From Clostridia bacterium (GTDB taxonomy: Bacteria; Bacillota; Clostridia; Christensenellales; Aristaeellaceae): a DNA stretch of 56,500 bases. Of the stretch, positions 1 to 8,532 are shown piece by piece. The notes below the pieces were generated by a model. The model saw only the letters and a program-made list of their open reading frames with translations. It did not search any database and had not been told where the DNA came from. The translations under genes and the position numbers were made by a program. How positions within the stretch are numbered: position 1 is the stretch's first letter; the number at the start of each line of letters is the position of its first letter. Location of the stretch: assembly GCA_017541205.1 (NCBI GenBank), contig JAFXZO010000103.1, forward strand, positions 1 through 56,500, read 5' to 3'.

Positions 1-558
1 ATCGAATGCAAGATCGTGGACCCGGAAACCGGCAAAGATCTGCCCGACAACGTGACCGGCGAGTTTGTCGCCCGAGGCTACAACATCATGAAGGGCTATT
101 ACAAAATGCCCCGCGCCACGCAGGAAGCCATCGACAAGGACGGCTGGCTCCATACCGGCGACCTAGCCTGCCGGACGCCCGAAGGCAACTACCGCATCAC
201 GGGGCGCCTGAAGGACATGATCATCCGCGGCGGCGAAAACATCTACCCCAAAGAGATCGAGGAATTCATCTATACCCATCCCAAGGTTTCCGACGTACAG
301 GTGATCGGCGTGCCGGATGAGCAGTACGGCGAAGAAATCATGGCCGTGGTGATCCTCAAAGAAGGACAAACCATGACCGAGGACGAATTAAAACAATTTG
401 TACGCGACCACATGGCCCGGCACAAGACCCCGCGCTATGTGCAGTTCGTGGATGCTTTCCCCACCAACGCGGCGGGCAAGATCCTGAAATACAAGATGCG
501 CGAAAACGCGGTGGAGCTCTTGAAGCTGCAAAAGGCAAACAGCATCGAGACAGCGTAA
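1..558 (+). CDS. AMP-forming acyl-CoA synthetase, C-terminal part (5' truncated by window)
   Basis: The frame is open from base 1 and gives the last 185 residues of an adenylate-forming enzyme that activates a carboxylic acid with ATP and then makes the CoA thioester. Visible motifs are TGDLA (A7-like), [16 protein letters not shown] (A8 hinge that swings the C-terminal domain), and [12 protein letters not shown], whose lysine is the adenylation lysine of the family. The C-terminal domain looks complete and ends at TAA. The hinge and C-terminal sequence resemble fatty-acyl-CoA ligases most, but the substrate pocket lies outside the window, so the substrate cannot be named. Confidence 0.93.
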   Translation: MECKIVDPETGKDLPDNVTGEFVARGYNIMKGYYKMPRATQEAIDKDGWLHTGDLACRTPEGNYRITGRLKDMIIRGGENIYPKEIEEFIYTHPKVSDVQVIGVPDEQYGEEIMAVVILKEGQTMTEDELKQFVRDHMARHKTPRYVQFVDAFPTNAAGKILKYKMRENAVELLKLQKANSIETA

Positions 559-601
559 GCGCATGAAAAATCGAAACAAAGGAGGATGGAGGTATGCCAG
601 C

Positions 602-1576
602 ATGAAACGATTCCTGACGATCCTGGCGGTTCTTCTTGTGCTGCTGCAGGGCGCTGCCGCCGCAAACGCGGAAGCTGCTCTTGCCCTTTCGCCGCAGACG
701 ACAAAGCTGACCGCCCACTTTGCCACCGTGGAGGAAGGGCGGCAGCTCATGCGCGGGCGCACCCTGTTCCACGCGCAGATCTCGGAAAGCACGCTGGATT
801 TCTTTCTGCAAAGAAAGGGCGGAACGCTGGAGGATTATATCGAGTATTCGGCGAAACAGGTGATGGCGTTTACGCCCGAGGAGGAACAGCGGGTGAATGA
901 TACGCTGGCCTGGCTGCAGGACCAGTTGGAAAAGCATGGGCTGCAGCTTCCCGATCCGGGAGAGATCACCTTTGTCAAATCGACCTGCCAGGAAGTGCTC
1001 GGCGCCGCGGGGTATACCAGCGGGGGCACGATTTTCCTGGGCTGGTTTACGTACACGCCGGAATACTATACCGATGCGATGTTCCGGGAGCTTGTCGTCC
1101 ATGAATTGTCCCACTGCCTGTCGCGCTTATACCCGGAGTATCAGCAGGCGCTGTATTCCCTGATCCATTTCACTTTGTTGGATCATGATATCGAGGTGCC
1201 GCAGGAAATCCTGGATCAGATCATCGCGAATCCGGATGTGGAGCATCACAACAGCTACGCCACATTCACCATCGGCGGCGAAAAGAAGGACTGCTATCTT
1301 GTGTTCCTGACGGACAGCGTTTTTACAAAACCCGGCGATACTTTCTTCGAGGGCATGTATTCCGGCGTCGTCCCGCTGGACGGCTCCAGGGTGTACCGGG
1401 TCGAGGAAGTGGACGATTTCTGGGATGTCGTCGGCCGGAACACAGATTATGTGGAGGATCCGGAGGAACTGATGGCGACGTGCCTCGCCTTCGCCATCAC
1501 GCGTCTGGACGACGGATACGAAAGCTTTGCGAACCCTGAAATACTTGAAGGAATCATTGATTATCTGAGAAAATAA
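602..1576 (+). CDS. Secreted putative zinc metallopeptidase (HExxH)
   Basis: A 324-residue protein with a signal peptide (residues about 1-24, cleavage near ANA-EA). I chose the ATG at 602 because two GGAGG motifs (581-585 and 588-592) precede it at good spacing and the signal peptide then starts directly; an in-frame ATG at 563 has no such site. HELSH at residues 167-171 is a zinc-binding HExxH helix, and an E-L-M-A segment near residue 289 could give a third, gluzincin-type ligand. I do not recognise the rest. It lies 43 bases after the acyl-CoA synthetase on the same strand. Function beyond a probable extracellular peptidase is not claimed; it could be an inactive relative. Confidence 0.8.
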   Translation: MKRFLTILAVLLVLLQGAAAANAEAALALSPQTTKLTAHFATVEEGRQLMRGRTLFHAQISESTLDFFLQRKGGTLEDYIEYSAKQVMAFTPEEEQRVNDTLAWLQDQLEKHGLQLPDPGEITFVKSTCQEVLGAAGYTSGGTIFLGWFTYTPEYYTDAMFRELVVHELSHCLSRLYPEYQQALYSLIHFTLLDHDIEVPQEILDQIIANPDVEHHNSYATFTIGGEKKDCYLVFLTDSVFTKPGDTFFEGMYSGVVPLDGSRVYRVEEVDDFWDVVGRNTDYVEDPEELMATCLAFAITRLDDGYESFANPEILEGIIDYLRK

Positions 1577-1668
1577 CAAACCCGATTCTTTTTCTCAAAG
1601 GACGTCCCGACGTCCATAACACCTGGATCGCAAAGGCTGTATACTATTTCAGAAAGGAAGCATGAACC

Positions 1669-2730
1669 ATGGAAATCAAAATGAACCTGACCGCCGCCCC
1701 CAAGGCCAAGCCCGACTGGAACAAGCTTGGCTTTGGCAAAATCTTCACGGATCACATGTTCGTGATGGACTGGAACAGCGAAAAGGGCTGGTACAACGCG
1801 CGGATCGAGCCCTTCGGCAATCTGAGCCTGCACCCCGCCGCCACGGTCTTCCATTACGGCGCGGAAATCTTCGAGGGCCTGAAGGCTTACCGCCGCCCGG
1901 ACGGGGAAGTGCAATTGTTCCGCCCCTGGGAGAACATCAAGCGCCTGAACCGCTCCGCCGAGCGCCTTTCCCTGCCCCAGGTGGACGAAGCATTCACCCT
2001 GGACGCCCTCAAAAAGTTTGTGGCCCTGGAAAAGGACTGGGTGCCCTCCCTGCCCGGCACCAGCCTGTACCTGCGCCCCTTCCTGTTCGGCGATGACGAA
2101 ACGCTGGGCGTGCACACCATCCATAACGCCAAGTTCCTCATCATCGCTTCCCCCGTGGGCGCGTACTACGCCGAGGGCCTGAATCCCGTCAAAATCATGA
2201 TCGAAACCGAAGACGTGCGCGCCGTCCGCGGCGGCACGGGCTATACCAAGTGCGGCGGCAACTACGCGGCCTCCATGCGCGCGGGCGATAAAGCGGCCGC
2301 GGAAGGCTATTCCCAGGTGCTGTGGCTGGATGGCGTGGAGCGCAAGTATATTGAAGAGGTCGGCGCGATGAACGTCATGTTCCTCATCAATGACACCGTG
2401 GTTACCCCCAAGCTCACCGGCTCCATCCTGCCCGGCATCACCCGCATGAGCTGCATTGAGCTGCTCCGCGAAATGGGCTGGAAGGTGGAAGAGCGCCTGC
2501 TGTCCGTGGACGAATTGGAAAAGGCCATGCAGGACGGCACGCTCAAGGAAGCCTGGGGCTGCGGCACGGCGGCGGTCATCTCCCCCATCGGCGAGCTGCG
2601 CATCAACGGCGTTTCCTTCCAGGTGGCGGACGGCGGCATCGGCAAGCTGTCCCAGAAGCTCTATGATACCCTCACCTCCATCCAGTGGGGCATCGCGCCC
2701 GACACCCACGAATGGACCTGCAAGGTGTGA
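1669..2730 (+). CDS. ilvE: Branched-chain amino acid aminotransferase
   Basis: A 353-residue class IV PLP aminotransferase that interconverts valine, leucine and isoleucine with their 2-oxo acids using glutamate/2-oxoglutarate. The length and the N-terminal FGKIFTDHMF segment fit the large bacterial/eukaryotic BCAT type. The PLP lysine is K194 in YTKCGGNYAAS; HYGAEIFEGLKAYR is the conserved N-terminal substrate segment. A GAAAGGAAG ribosome site lies 9 bases before the ATG. A -10-like TATACT (1640-1645) sits upstream without a clear -35. No T-box leader is visible in the 92-base upstream gap. The gene stands alone and is closed by a strong terminator. Confidence 0.96.
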   Translation: MEIKMNLTAAPKAKPDWNKLGFGKIFTDHMFVMDWNSEKGWYNARIEPFGNLSLHPAATVFHYGAEIFEGLKAYRRPDGEVQLFRPWENIKRLNRSAERLSLPQVDEAFTLDALKKFVALEKDWVPSLPGTSLYLRPFLFGDDETLGVHTIHNAKFLIIASPVGAYYAEGLNPVKIMIETEDVRAVRGGTGYTKCGGNYAASMRAGDKAAAEGYSQVLWLDGVERKYIEEVGAMNVMFLINDTVVTPKLTGSILPGITRMSCIELLREMGWKVEERLLSVDELEKAMQDGTLKEAWGCGTAAVISPIGELRINGVSFQVADGGIGKLSQKLYDTLTSIQWGIAPDTHEWTCKV

Positions 2731-2749
2731 TCCGATCCAAAAAGGCTTT

Positions 2750-2788
2750 CGCCCATTTCCCGCATTCGATGGGAAATGGGCGATTTTT
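2750..2788 (+). terminator. Rho-independent terminator after ilvE
   Basis: A perfect 12-bp stem (2750-2761 with 2771-2782), 9-base loop, then T5 at 2784-2788. On the opposite strand the stem is followed within a few bases by T5 (A5 at 2739-2743), so it may also end the convergent phage transcript. Confidence 0.9.
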
Positions 2789-2792
2789 CTGT

Positions 2793-2984
2793 TTATCTGC
2801 TGTCTGCCCAGCCTTCGCCGAAGATGTAGGCCACGATGGACGCGCCCATCATGACCAGCGCTCCGATCTGCTCCGCTTCCGTGCCGTCCCTGCCGAGGAA
2901 CACCAGCAGCCCCGTCAGAAAACCCACGACCGCGGCCCAGAATTTGCGGGATGTCAATTTCCTGATCCAGTCTTCTTTCGTCAT
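2793..2984 (-). CDS. Phage holin
   Basis: A 63-residue protein with an N-terminal charged segment (MTKEDWIRKLTSRKF), one membrane helix at about 16-30, a short acidic loop (GRDGTEAEQ) and a second helix at about 40-56. Size, two-helix layout and place as the last gene after the endolysin fit small class II type holins of Bacillota phages, which open the membrane to release or activate the lysin. AAGGAAG precedes the ATG. Confidence 0.85.
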   Translation of the reverse strand: MTKEDWIRKLTSRKFWAAVVGFLTGLLVFLGRDGTEAEQIGALVMMGASIVAYIFGEGWADSR

Positions 2985-3008
2985 TTCATGCTTCCTTTCG
3001 TCCTGTCC

Positions 3009-3437
3009 TCACCGCTCGATCAGATAGTTGTTGATTCCGTCCTGGGCGGCCTTCAGTTTATCGATGCTGTTGCCGTTGATTTCGTGGGACAGGAGGGCCA
3101 GCACGCCCCGGCACTGCGCCTTCTGCCCGTCCTCCCAGGTGTTCAGGCGGTTGGTCAGCAGCAGCAGCTTTTTCGTATGATCCTCGATCAGCGCTTTATC
3201 GTTGGAAAGCTTCCTGTCCATCTCGTTCAGGCGCGGCTCCATCTTTTCCAATACCTTCCGGCTGATTTCCTCCGCTATTTCCGGCCCCCTCTGCCTTATC
3301 AGGCTGCGCTGATGCTGGCGGCGGAATACGTCGATCACCTTATCGCCGGCTACGATCAGCGCGCCAAGCCCCGCCAGCACGATCAGGAACGTCCAGATCA
3401 TATCCGGCGTGATCCCCTCCAGCGTATGCATCTTCAT
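3009..3437 (-). CDS. Phage lysis-cassette membrane protein with coiled coil
   Basis: A 142-residue protein starting MKMHTLEG; the ATG at 3437 has GGAGG before it and overlaps the endolysin stop by 4 bases (ATGA), so the two are probably translationally coupled. One membrane helix spans about residues 14-31, followed by a charged helical region (about 35-105) likely to form a coiled coil and a conserved tail with LLSHEINGNSIDKLKAA. Proteins of this type sit between lysin and holin in many Bacillota phages, but their exact role (holin partner, XhlA-like, or anchoring) is not known. An upstream open extension to 3878 is an overlap with the lysin frame and was not used. Confidence 0.75.
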   Translation of the reverse strand: MKMHTLEGITPDMIWTFLIVLAGLGALIVAGDKVIDVFRRQHQRSLIRQRGPEIAEEISRKVLEKMEPRLNEMDRKLSNDKALIEDHTKKLLLLTNRLNTWEDGQKAQCRGVLALLSHEINGNSIDKLKAAQDGINNYLIER

Positions 3438-4300
3438 CTCCCCTCCAGCATCCCTTGGATCGTTTCCGCCGCGTTTTTCATGGAAGCGCAGGCGTATTCG
3501 AGCATGAACCGGTTCACCGGAATGGTATCGCCGGCGGCGGTCTTCCTGCCGGTGTCCGGGCTCGGCGTTTGCTCCATTGCCGGCTCCGGCACATCCTCGT
3601 GCGTTCCGTACCCGTCCAGCGGCACCAGGAATTCGCTCATCATATACCCGATGATCCCGGTATATTCCACCTTGTCCCAGCCGTTGATACTGTCGTCCAG
3701 CACGGCGACCACCATATTGACCGGCGCCTTGCAGATTTCGTCCCTGTCCGTGTTCGGCTGCGGGCGGATGCGCACGGGCTGGCCGTTCGCGGCATACACG
3801 CGGGCATAGTATAAAACTTCGTCCTTCCCTTCCTGCCCGGGATAAGTGACGCCCTTCAGCTTCGCGTAATGGCTCCAATTCCCCAGGCTGTGATCCTCCT
3901 TGATCCCGCCCTCGACGCTGGTGCAGTGCATGATCGTGAACGGGTTGACGCTCATCACCACGCCCACGTGGTAAAAGTCCCGGCTGTCGCCGCTGTCCTT
4001 GTAGCTGTCCGGCAGGTCGTATCCGCTGTCATTCTTCTCCCGCACCTTGAACACGATGTCGCCCGGCTGCAATATGTTTTCCCCGGTGATCTTGTGCGGC
4101 CAGGGGTCTTGGATCGCGTTCCTTACGGCCCAGTTGCTTCCGTGCGTGCCCGTCCATTTTTCGCCCGCCAGGCGCAGCGCCCCGATGATGAGCCCGATGC
4201 AGTCGCACCCGCCGCCGCTTCCGTCCCCGCCCTTTTCATAGCGCGTCACGCGCGCCGCGTTTTTCTGTACGCATTCCAAGAATTTCTGAACAGAGATCAT
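3434..4300 (-). CDS. Endolysin: NlpC/P60 peptidase plus SH3-like wall-binding domain
   Basis: A 288-residue peptidoglycan hydrolase. The N-terminal catalytic domain carries CDCIGL with nucleophile C34 and YHVGVVMS with histidine H111, the NlpC/P60-fold pair; this family cuts stem-peptide bonds. Residues about 165-235 (YYARVYAANGQPVRIRPQP onward to GYMMSEFLVPL) form a bacterial SH3-type domain. The last 50 residues are a linker and a helix. No signal peptide, so release would need the adjacent holin. GGAG precedes the ATG. Confidence 0.85.
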   Translation of the reverse strand: MISVQKFLECVQKNAARVTRYEKGGDGSGGGCDCIGLIIGALRLAGEKWTGTHGSNWAVRNAIQDPWPHKITGENILQPGDIVFKVREKNDSGYDLPDSYKDSGDSRDFYHVGVVMSVNPFTIMHCTSVEGGIKEDHSLGNWSHYAKLKGVTYPGQEGKDEVLYYARVYAANGQPVRIRPQPNTDRDEICKAPVNMVVAVLDDSINGWDKVEYTGIIGYMMSEFLVPLDGYGTHEDVPEPAMEQTPSPDTGRKTAAGDTIPVNRFMLEYACASMKNAAETIQGMLEGR

Positions 4301-4328
4301 GTTGCCGCTCCTTTCGTTCTTTTCGTCC

Positions 4329-5237
4329 TCAATCGCACGTCACATAAAACGCTGCGAGCTGTTCTTCGGTCGCGTCGATAAATTTCGCGAAAGCGGCGTT
4401 TGCCGTGTCTGTAATGACCCACATGACCGTCATTGAATCGTACCCGGCCGGCACGGTGAATTCGTTGTCCGTCAGCGTCTCCAGCGGCCAACCGCTCGAT
4501 GTTGCTCCGCTCCAGGTTTCCGTCGGCTTTCGCGAGGCGATGTACTGCCCGCCGCAGAGCTCGGAGGGAACGTCCTTCTTATACCACAGGACGAAGCACC
4601 CGAACACCGTCGCGGCAAGCTGTTTGACGTGCACCTTCGTGCAATTCTTCGGCAGCGGGGTCGGCACGCACCAGCCGATTTGCGTATAGCTGCCCGGCCT
4701 CGATCCATCGGCTTTCAGGGTGGCGTCCGCGCTCGTGCCCGTCGTCATCGCATAGTCGATCAGAAGTTTTGTTTCCGTCGTGTCAAGGGTCAGCCCGGCC
4801 ATGACTTTTTCGTAATACGTCTTGCTTACATAGTACGAGGCGATCGTTGTAATATCGTTCGATGGGGACGACGGATATATCATGGTGTTGTTGTATTTGC
4901 CCAGCGCCGTCAGCGCAACGCCGCTGCACGTTACGCTGCATGTCGCGGAATACTGCCCGGATGTCAGCGTGATCGTGCACGTCCCGCACCCGACCACGGT
5001 CACCAGGCCGCTTTGCGATACTGTCGCCACGTTTGTATTGCTGGAGCTCCAGCTTGCCGCGTCCACGGTATCCAGCGGAAAGATCGAGGCCGTCAATTGA
5101 TGCGTGCTCCCGATCTGGCTGCTGGTGATCGTGCTGGCGCTCAGCTCCACAGACGTCGTGTGCACCCCGGAAAAAGTCACGGTGTCCAGCTTGTTTTCCG
5201 AAAAATTCGCGTTCTTGATGACCATTGCTTTGCTCAT
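4329..5237 (-). CDS. Phage virion protein with Ig-like (Big2) domain
   Basis: A 302-residue protein. Residues about 28-105 match the bacterial Ig-like group 2 pattern (VELSASTITSSQIGSTHQLT, SSSNTNVATVSQSGLVTV, GTCTITLTSG), a fold used as a decoration or carbohydrate-binding module on tails. The remainder has no motif I recognise. It follows the tail-fibre gene by one base and has GGAGG before its ATG, so it is likely part of, or a partner of, the receptor-binding apparatus. Confidence 0.65.
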   Translation of the reverse strand: MSKAMVIKNANFSENKLDTVTFSGVHTTSVELSASTITSSQIGSTHQLTASIFPLDTVDAASWSSSNTNVATVSQSGLVTVVGCGTCTITLTSGQYSATCSVTCSGVALTALGKYNNTMIYPSSPSNDITTIASYYVSKTYYEKVMAGLTLDTTETKLLIDYAMTTGTSADATLKADGSRPGSYTQIGWCVPTPLPKNCTKVHVKQLAATVFGCFVLWYKKDVPSELCGGQYIASRKPTETWSGATSSGWPLETLTDNEFTVPAGYDSMTVMWVITDTANAAFAKFIDATEEQLAAFYVTCD

Positions 5238-5238
5238 T

Positions 5239-7623
5239 TTATCGCCTCCAGTTCAATTCGATAAATCCGCGCGTTGCGGTCGTGTACGTGATCCTGCCGA
5301 TCGCTTCGGCGGCGTTGGCCGTGATCGCCAGGGCGCCGCTGCTCACCCCGACATAGTCCCCCAGCTGGTAGCTCGTAATGCCCACGCGTTCGCACGCCAC
5401 AAGCCCCGAGGTCTGCACGACGTATTCATCCTTGCCCGCGTCCGTATAGATCACCACGCCCCGCGCCATGTCGTACGTCTCCGCTTTCGCCCATCCGATG
5501 CCGCTGGACGGCCTGCTGAGCTTGACGGCGTCGCCGACGCTCAGGTTGGCCCCATGCTGCCGGTTGTCCGTCGTGTCCACCGTGTTATAGTAGATGAATT
5601 CCGGCACGTTATACAGCGCTCCCGCCCTGCCGCCATGCCCGTATATCTTCACGTGCGGCGCGCTGTACGAATCCGCCACCCAATTGCTCACCCCGAAGGA
5701 ATCGATGTGGCAGTTATCAAAATAGAATTCCGTTATATCGTCCGCGTTTTCGCTGTTCTCCAGATCGCCGATCGCTATGCTGCGCATGGAGCAGTTCACC
5801 ATGCGGATCCGCGGATGGTTCTTCATGTCCGTCTGCGTATGGATGCCCACCGCGCCGTTGAAATAACAGTTTTCAAACAGCATGTTCGTTCCGCCCCGGC
5901 TCATGCCCGCGCCCCAGGTTTCAGGATAGGTATAGGCCATCGCGCCGTACGCTTCAAAAATGCAGTTCCTGACGGTCCGCTCCGCCGGCTTCACGTCCGG
6001 GGAATGGAAATCGTCGTGGACCGTATAGCGCAGATTGGCCGCTTTGACGGTCAGGTTTTCAAGGCCGCAGCTCCCCTGCAGGTTCAGCGTGCTCACAAGA
6101 TTTCGGACGGTCTGGGAATACGTGTCGGTGCTCAGTTCCCCGCTTAGGATGATATCCGTATTGTTTCCGATCCCGACAAGCGTCATGCCGTTGTACAGCC
6201 GCGGCCCGACGAAGCCCGTCTGGGTATAGGCCGCCGCCTCGATTTCCGCCTGCGTGTAATCGTCCATCACGTCGTATGTCCCGGGGTAAATCTCGATCCT
6301 GTACGGGTGGATCACGTCGTCCGCTTTGGTGCCGATGGCGTCCAGCGCCGCCCGCAGCGTCGTATAATCGCCCGTGCCGTCCTTTTTGACCCGCACGACG
6401 GTCGGCCTGATCGGGATATCGCCCAGCAGGTATACTTCCAGCTTCATGCTGTCCCCGTTGGAAACGCCGGTCGCGCTCGCGCCGTAGCTGGCCGTGATTT
6501 CATCCGCGTCCTGCGTCAGCGTGTATGTCAGATAGGCGTTGTCCCCCCGTATGCCGTCGAATACGTCCGTGCCGTCCACGCTGTAGGTTACGACGCCGCC
6601 GTAATCCCACGGCTTCGCGCCGCGCTCCACGTGCAGCACGATCCTGTCCCCGGCCTTAAATCCGTGCTCCACCTTCATCTCCAGGGCCGCGCCCGCGTAG
6701 GTTTTCGCGTCCGATTGAAACAGGAGATAATCATAGCCCCGGAATTTCTTTGTTTCCATGCCGCCGCCCCGGAAACGCGCCAGCACGTTCCCGTAGCTGT
6801 CCGTGATGCCAAAGTCTGTCCCCGTTTCCTCGGTGTCCTGGATAAGCTTGTCCTGCTTTTCGGCAAGGCCGGCGTATACGCCCCCGCTTTTGACGGGATT
6901 GGCGCTCGATTCCGTCGGCGAATCATCAAAGGTCAGCGTGTCCTGCTTCCCGGCGAGGCTGGTGTAAATGCCGCCGCTTTTTACGGGATTGGCGCTCGAC
7001 GCCGTCGGCGCATCGTCAAAGGTCAGCATGTCCTGTATCCCCGCGAACGCGGCGGCCAGCGCGGAGCTGTCAAATTCCTTGGTTTTGATATGCCCGCCCT
7101 CAAACCGCGCCAGCACGTTCCCGTTCGCGTCCGCGATATCCAGGTCCGCGTCCGTTTCCGAGGAATCCATGAGCTTGGGGGCGCAGTTCATTTCTTTCTT
7201 CAGTCCGAATATTTCCCCCGCGACGCCGCCGGCCACTTCCTTGCAGTTCTTCCCGCTGCCGCTGAACGTCAGCGTTCCGCCGCTGGCGATGTTCGCCGTG
7301 GCCTCGTACAGTCCGCCGTCCGCCACAAAATACGAGCCTTCCTCATGGGCGGCCGCCGCGGAAGAGGAGGGCTCGTTCTGCGCGACCGCCGCCTGCAGGT
7401 CGGAATAATCGGCCGGGATCGTGCCCAGCACGCGCGTTCCTTCCGCCGATATCGCCGAAACGGCCGTGCTTTTTTCGTTTGCCGCCGCCGAAGCGATGCT
7501 CTCCAGCGCGTCCGTTTTCTTCGCCGTGATTTCCGCCATCACGCTGTCGATCGCGCTCCTGGTCTGCGTATCCTTCAGGTTGTATTGCGTGCTGTTGTAT
7601 GTCACTTTGGATATATCAGCCAT
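5239..7623 (-). CDS. Phage tail fibre/spike with pectin-lyase-like beta helix
   Basis: A 794-residue receptor-binding candidate. The N-terminal 110 residues contain a helical shaft. Two near-identical 30-residue repeats (LTFDD.P..SSANPVKSGG) lie around residues 198-258, and a second duplicated module (GNVLARF.GG..TK.F) occurs at about residues 167-190 and 274-296. From about residue 405 (TVVRVKKDGTGDYTTLRAALDAI) the sequence resembles pectinesterase-type right-handed beta helices, with NLTVKAAN, NCIFEAYG, NCYFNGAVG and NCSMRS rungs. That points to a spike that binds or cleaves surface polysaccharide. No chaperone-type C-terminal domain is evident. Confidence 0.8.
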   Translation of the reverse strand: MADISKVTYNSTQYNLKDTQTRSAIDSVMAEITAKKTDALESIASAAANEKSTAVSAISAEGTRVLGTIPADYSDLQAAVAQNEPSSSAAAAHEEGSYFVADGGLYEATANIASGGTLTFSGSGKNCKEVAGGVAGEIFGLKKEMNCAPKLMDSSETDADLDIADANGNVLARFEGGHIKTKEFDSSALAAAFAGIQDMLTFDDAPTASSANPVKSGGIYTSLAGKQDTLTFDDSPTESSANPVKSGGVYAGLAEKQDKLIQDTEETGTDFGITDSYGNVLARFRGGGMETKKFRGYDYLLFQSDAKTYAGAALEMKVEHGFKAGDRIVLHVERGAKPWDYGGVVTYSVDGTDVFDGIRGDNAYLTYTLTQDADEITASYGASATGVSNGDSMKLEVYLLGDIPIRPTVVRVKKDGTGDYTTLRAALDAIGTKADDVIHPYRIEIYPGTYDVMDDYTQAEIEAAAYTQTGFVGPRLYNGMTLVGIGNNTDIILSGELSTDTYSQTVRNLVSTLNLQGSCGLENLTVKAANLRYTVHDDFHSPDVKPAERTVRNCIFEAYGAMAYTYPETWGAGMSRGGTNMLFENCYFNGAVGIHTQTDMKNHPRIRMVNCSMRSIAIGDLENSENADDITEFYFDNCHIDSFGVSNWVADSYSAPHVKIYGHGGRAGALYNVPEFIYYNTVDTTDNRQHGANLSVGDAVKLSRPSSGIGWAKAETYDMARGVVIYTDAGKDEYVVQTSGLVACERVGITSYQLGDYVGVSSGALAITANAAEAIGRITYTTATRGFIELNWRR
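6849..7035 (-). repeat. Two 90-bp tandem repeats in the tail fibre gene
   Basis: The heptamer TGTCCTG recurs at 6849, 6939 and 7029, marking two consecutive 90-bp units that code for 30-residue NPVKSGG-type repeats. The units differ at scattered bases, so the duplication is not brand new. Confidence 0.8.
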
Positions 7624-7638
7624 ATTTCCCGCCCCTTC

Positions 7639-8529
7639 TTACGTCCTGTGGTTGCGGATAATCAGGATGCCGCTGCCGCCGGGCATGGCCGCCTTGCCTT
7701 CGTACAGGCCGCCGCCGCCCCCGCCGCCGGTGTTCGCCTGGCCGGCGGTCGCGTTCTGGCTCGTGCTCGCGCCGTATCCGCCGCCGCCGCTGCCGCCGCT
7801 CGTCCTCGTTGTTCCAAGGCTGTTTCCGCCGCCGCCGCCCCCCGCGTAGACCGTGCCGCCCGATTCTCCAAATTCCTTGGTCGTCGTGCCCTGCCCTTGG
7901 TATAAGCTATTATACGTCCCGCTCATGGTGCCGTCGCCGCCGTTTGTGCCGCCGTTTCCCGCGTTGTATGTGGCGTTCGTGTCGCCTGTTTGCTTTAGGG
8001 TCCCGCCGCCGCCGCCGCTTCCGCCGTTCGCTCCGGCCCAGTTGATCCCGCTGCTTTGTCCGCCCTCCGCCGAAATCAGATTGCCCATCGAGGTCGTTCC
8101 GCCGGCGCCCGGCCTGCCCGGCGATTGGTCTTCCCCGCCTGCCGCCGTTCCCGCCGCGCCGCCTTCGCCGATCGTCACCGCGTAGGTGCGCCCCGAAACG
8201 AGCACCACGCTGCTCACCGTCTGCGTGTATCCTCCGGCCCCGCCGCCGCCTGCGGCGGCAATTATGGTATCCTCGCCGTCGCTGTGCACGTATTTGCCGC
8301 GCGATCCGCCGCTGCCGCCGCCCACCGCGAACAGGTCCACCGTCTGATGGCCCATGAAGGTCAGGCTTCCGCTGGTCAGCAGCTTTAAGCGCCAGTCGCC
8401 GTTATCATCGTCGATCAGGATATAATCCCCGGTATAGGCAAAGTCCACCAGCACCACCGGATCCTCTTCCTCGCCCTGTTCGCCGCTGCTTAAATTCCCC
8501 CAGCCCGTGGGAAAAGCGTTGATGATCAT
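7639..8529 (-). CDS. Glycine-rich phage tail protein
   Basis: A 296-residue protein. After about 60 ordinary residues it is dominated by polyglycine stretches (GGGSGGS, AAGGGGAGG, GGGGGGNSLG, GGGGGGGLYEG). This composition is typical of distal tail-fibre or adhesin tips in which glycine-rich loops contact host receptors. It ends GILIIRNHRT, a conserved-looking close. It overlaps no neighbour and lies between the beta-helix fibre and a baseplate-like protein. Confidence 0.65.
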   Translation of the reverse strand: MIINAFPTGWGNLSSGEQGEEEDPVVLVDFAYTGDYILIDDDNGDWRLKLLTSGSLTFMGHQTVDLFAVGGGSGGSRGKYVHSDGEDTIIAAAGGGGAGGYTQTVSSVVLVSGRTYAVTIGEGGAAGTAAGGEDQSPGRPGAGGTTSMGNLISAEGGQSSGINWAGANGGSGGGGGTLKQTGDTNATYNAGNGGTNGGDGTMSGTYNSLYQGQGTTTKEFGESGGTVYAGGGGGGNSLGTTRTSGGSGGGGYGASTSQNATAGQANTGGGGGGGLYEGKAAMPGGSGILIIRNHRT

Positions 8530-8532
8530 CCG

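Noticed and set aside
1600-1615. GGACGT-CCCG-ACGTCC hairpin before ilvE as a terminator or T-box
   Set aside because: Only 6 bp, no T run, and none of the specifier, T-box or antiterminator elements.
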